Origin: Halalkalibacter akibai JCM 9157
GTDB lineage: Bacteria > Bacillota > Bacilli > Bacillales > Bacillaceae_D
Length of the DNA stretch: 64,000 nucleotides
Direction: 5' to 3'
NCBI RefSeq assembly: GCF_000513135.1
Contig: NZ_BAUV01000001.1
Location: forward strand, 1-64,000
Part shown: positions 63,600 through 64,000 of the stretch, in pieces
Position numbering within the stretch: the stretch's first letter is position 1
How the letters are laid out: every line of letters starts with the position of its first letter
Made by a program: the position numbers and the translations under genes
The notes under the pieces: generated by a model
Seen by the model: only the letters and a program-made list of their open reading frames with translations
What the model was told of the DNA's origin: nothing
The model's database searches: none

Positions 63600-63770
63600 T
63601 AATAGCGAATTCTTAAATATAATAGTGAAACCGTCTGAAATAATAGCGAATTTCGAAAAATATTAGCGATAATCAAATTATAATAGCGAATGGAATTTTT
63701 ATAGCGAATTTTGATCGCTATTAAGTACATTCCCAAATCTTAAGGAAGAAATATTTGGCTTAATAGCGAA
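63600..63770 (+). repeat. array D: TAATAGCGAATT repeat every about 20 bp (6 or more units)
   Basis: Cores TAATAGCGAAT or TAATAGTGAAA start at 63600, 63620, 63641, 63661, 63681 and 63699 (spacings 20, 21, 20, 20, 18), with inverted or scattered further cores near 63713 and 63761 and 63821. No ORF in this final 500 bases of the window. Confidence 0.8.
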
Positions 63771-64000
63771 AAAATTTTTAAATCGCGATTGAAAGGTGAA
63801 TAATTGCAATTCAAAAAAAATAATAGTGAAATCTACCAAGTTTATTGCGAAAGCAAGTCATATGCTCTCTTGCTAGCTCCCATTTAATCCTCACTTCCTC
63901 GGTTCGACCTGCTGAATGGAATCCTATACGCAATAAAAGGACCATCAGCTAGACTAAAATAACATCTTTCCTGTTATCTCAAACCAAATACTTTCTAATA

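Overview
The window is chromosomal DNA from a low-to-mid GC, endospore-forming Bacillaceae, probably a relative of the alkaliphilic or halotolerant Bacillus group. Most gene order follows the Bacillus subtilis degSU-comF-flagellar-hpf-secA-prfB-ftsEX-ctpB-minJ-csbA-uvrBA-yvl backbone, and sigma-D, sigma-B, sigma-W and DinR (LexA) type sites and an sda gene fit the same lineage. No rRNA, tRNA, CRISPR array, prophage or intact insertion sequence is visible.

Layout. 1-4.4 kb: the N-terminal part of a LysM protein, a YjbQ-family protein, a Cache-HAMP-GGDEF diguanylate cyclase, an array of 21-bp repeats and yvyE. 4.6-9.6 kb: degS-degU, degV, comFA-comFC (no comFB). 9.7-18.4 kb: late flagellar genes yvyF-flgM-flgN-flgK-flgL-yviE-fliW-csrA, a heptad-repeat coiled-coil gene, a frameshifted HD-GYP gene and hag. 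The hag leader has a sigma-D promoter and a consensus CsrA hairpin. 18.6-21.0 kb: an AT-rich insert with a FliB-type flagellin lysine methylase and a GT2-TPR glycosyltransferase. 21.0-25.7 kb: flaG-fliD-fliS-fliT and a chemoreceptor. 25.9-29.4 kb: a Uma2 pseudogene, a lipoprotein, an unexplained structured intergenic region, a cold-shock gene and hpf. 29.7-33.7 kb: a class-I c-di-GMP riboswitch in front of a three-gene operon (tandem KaiC-like ATPase, small winged-helix-like protein, PocR/GAF/LuxR regulator). 33.8-38.3 kb: small membrane genes (one frameshifted), a PAS-PAS-GGDEF-EAL protein and a DUF1906 protein. 38.5-52.7 kb: secA, prfB (programmed +1 frameshift), yvjA, cccB, an aldo-keto reductase, a VOC protein, ftsE-ftsX, a coiled-coil M23 peptidase, ctpB, minJ, a methyltransferase and sda. 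53.3-64 kb: a disrupted glycerophosphodiesterase gene, csbA, uvrB-uvrA, yvlB-yvlC-yvlD, a P-loop kinase-like gene, a TetR-SMR efflux pair and a terminal repeat array.

How it fits together. Motility and second-messenger signalling dominate. DegSU, FlgM, FliW-CsrA and sigma-D sites control flagellin output. The window carries two intact c-di-GMP synthesis/turnover proteins, one broken HD-GYP gene and a c-di-GMP riboswitch. The most unusual locus is the riboswitch-controlled KaiC-like/LuxR operon inserted between hpf and secA. The most unusual non-coding signal is a set of intergenic arrays whose short core motifs recur every 20-21 bp (exactly 21 bp in two of them), at about 3.5, 53.0, 54.7 and 63.6 kb. 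Four genes are broken by frameshifts, which may be real decay or assembly error.
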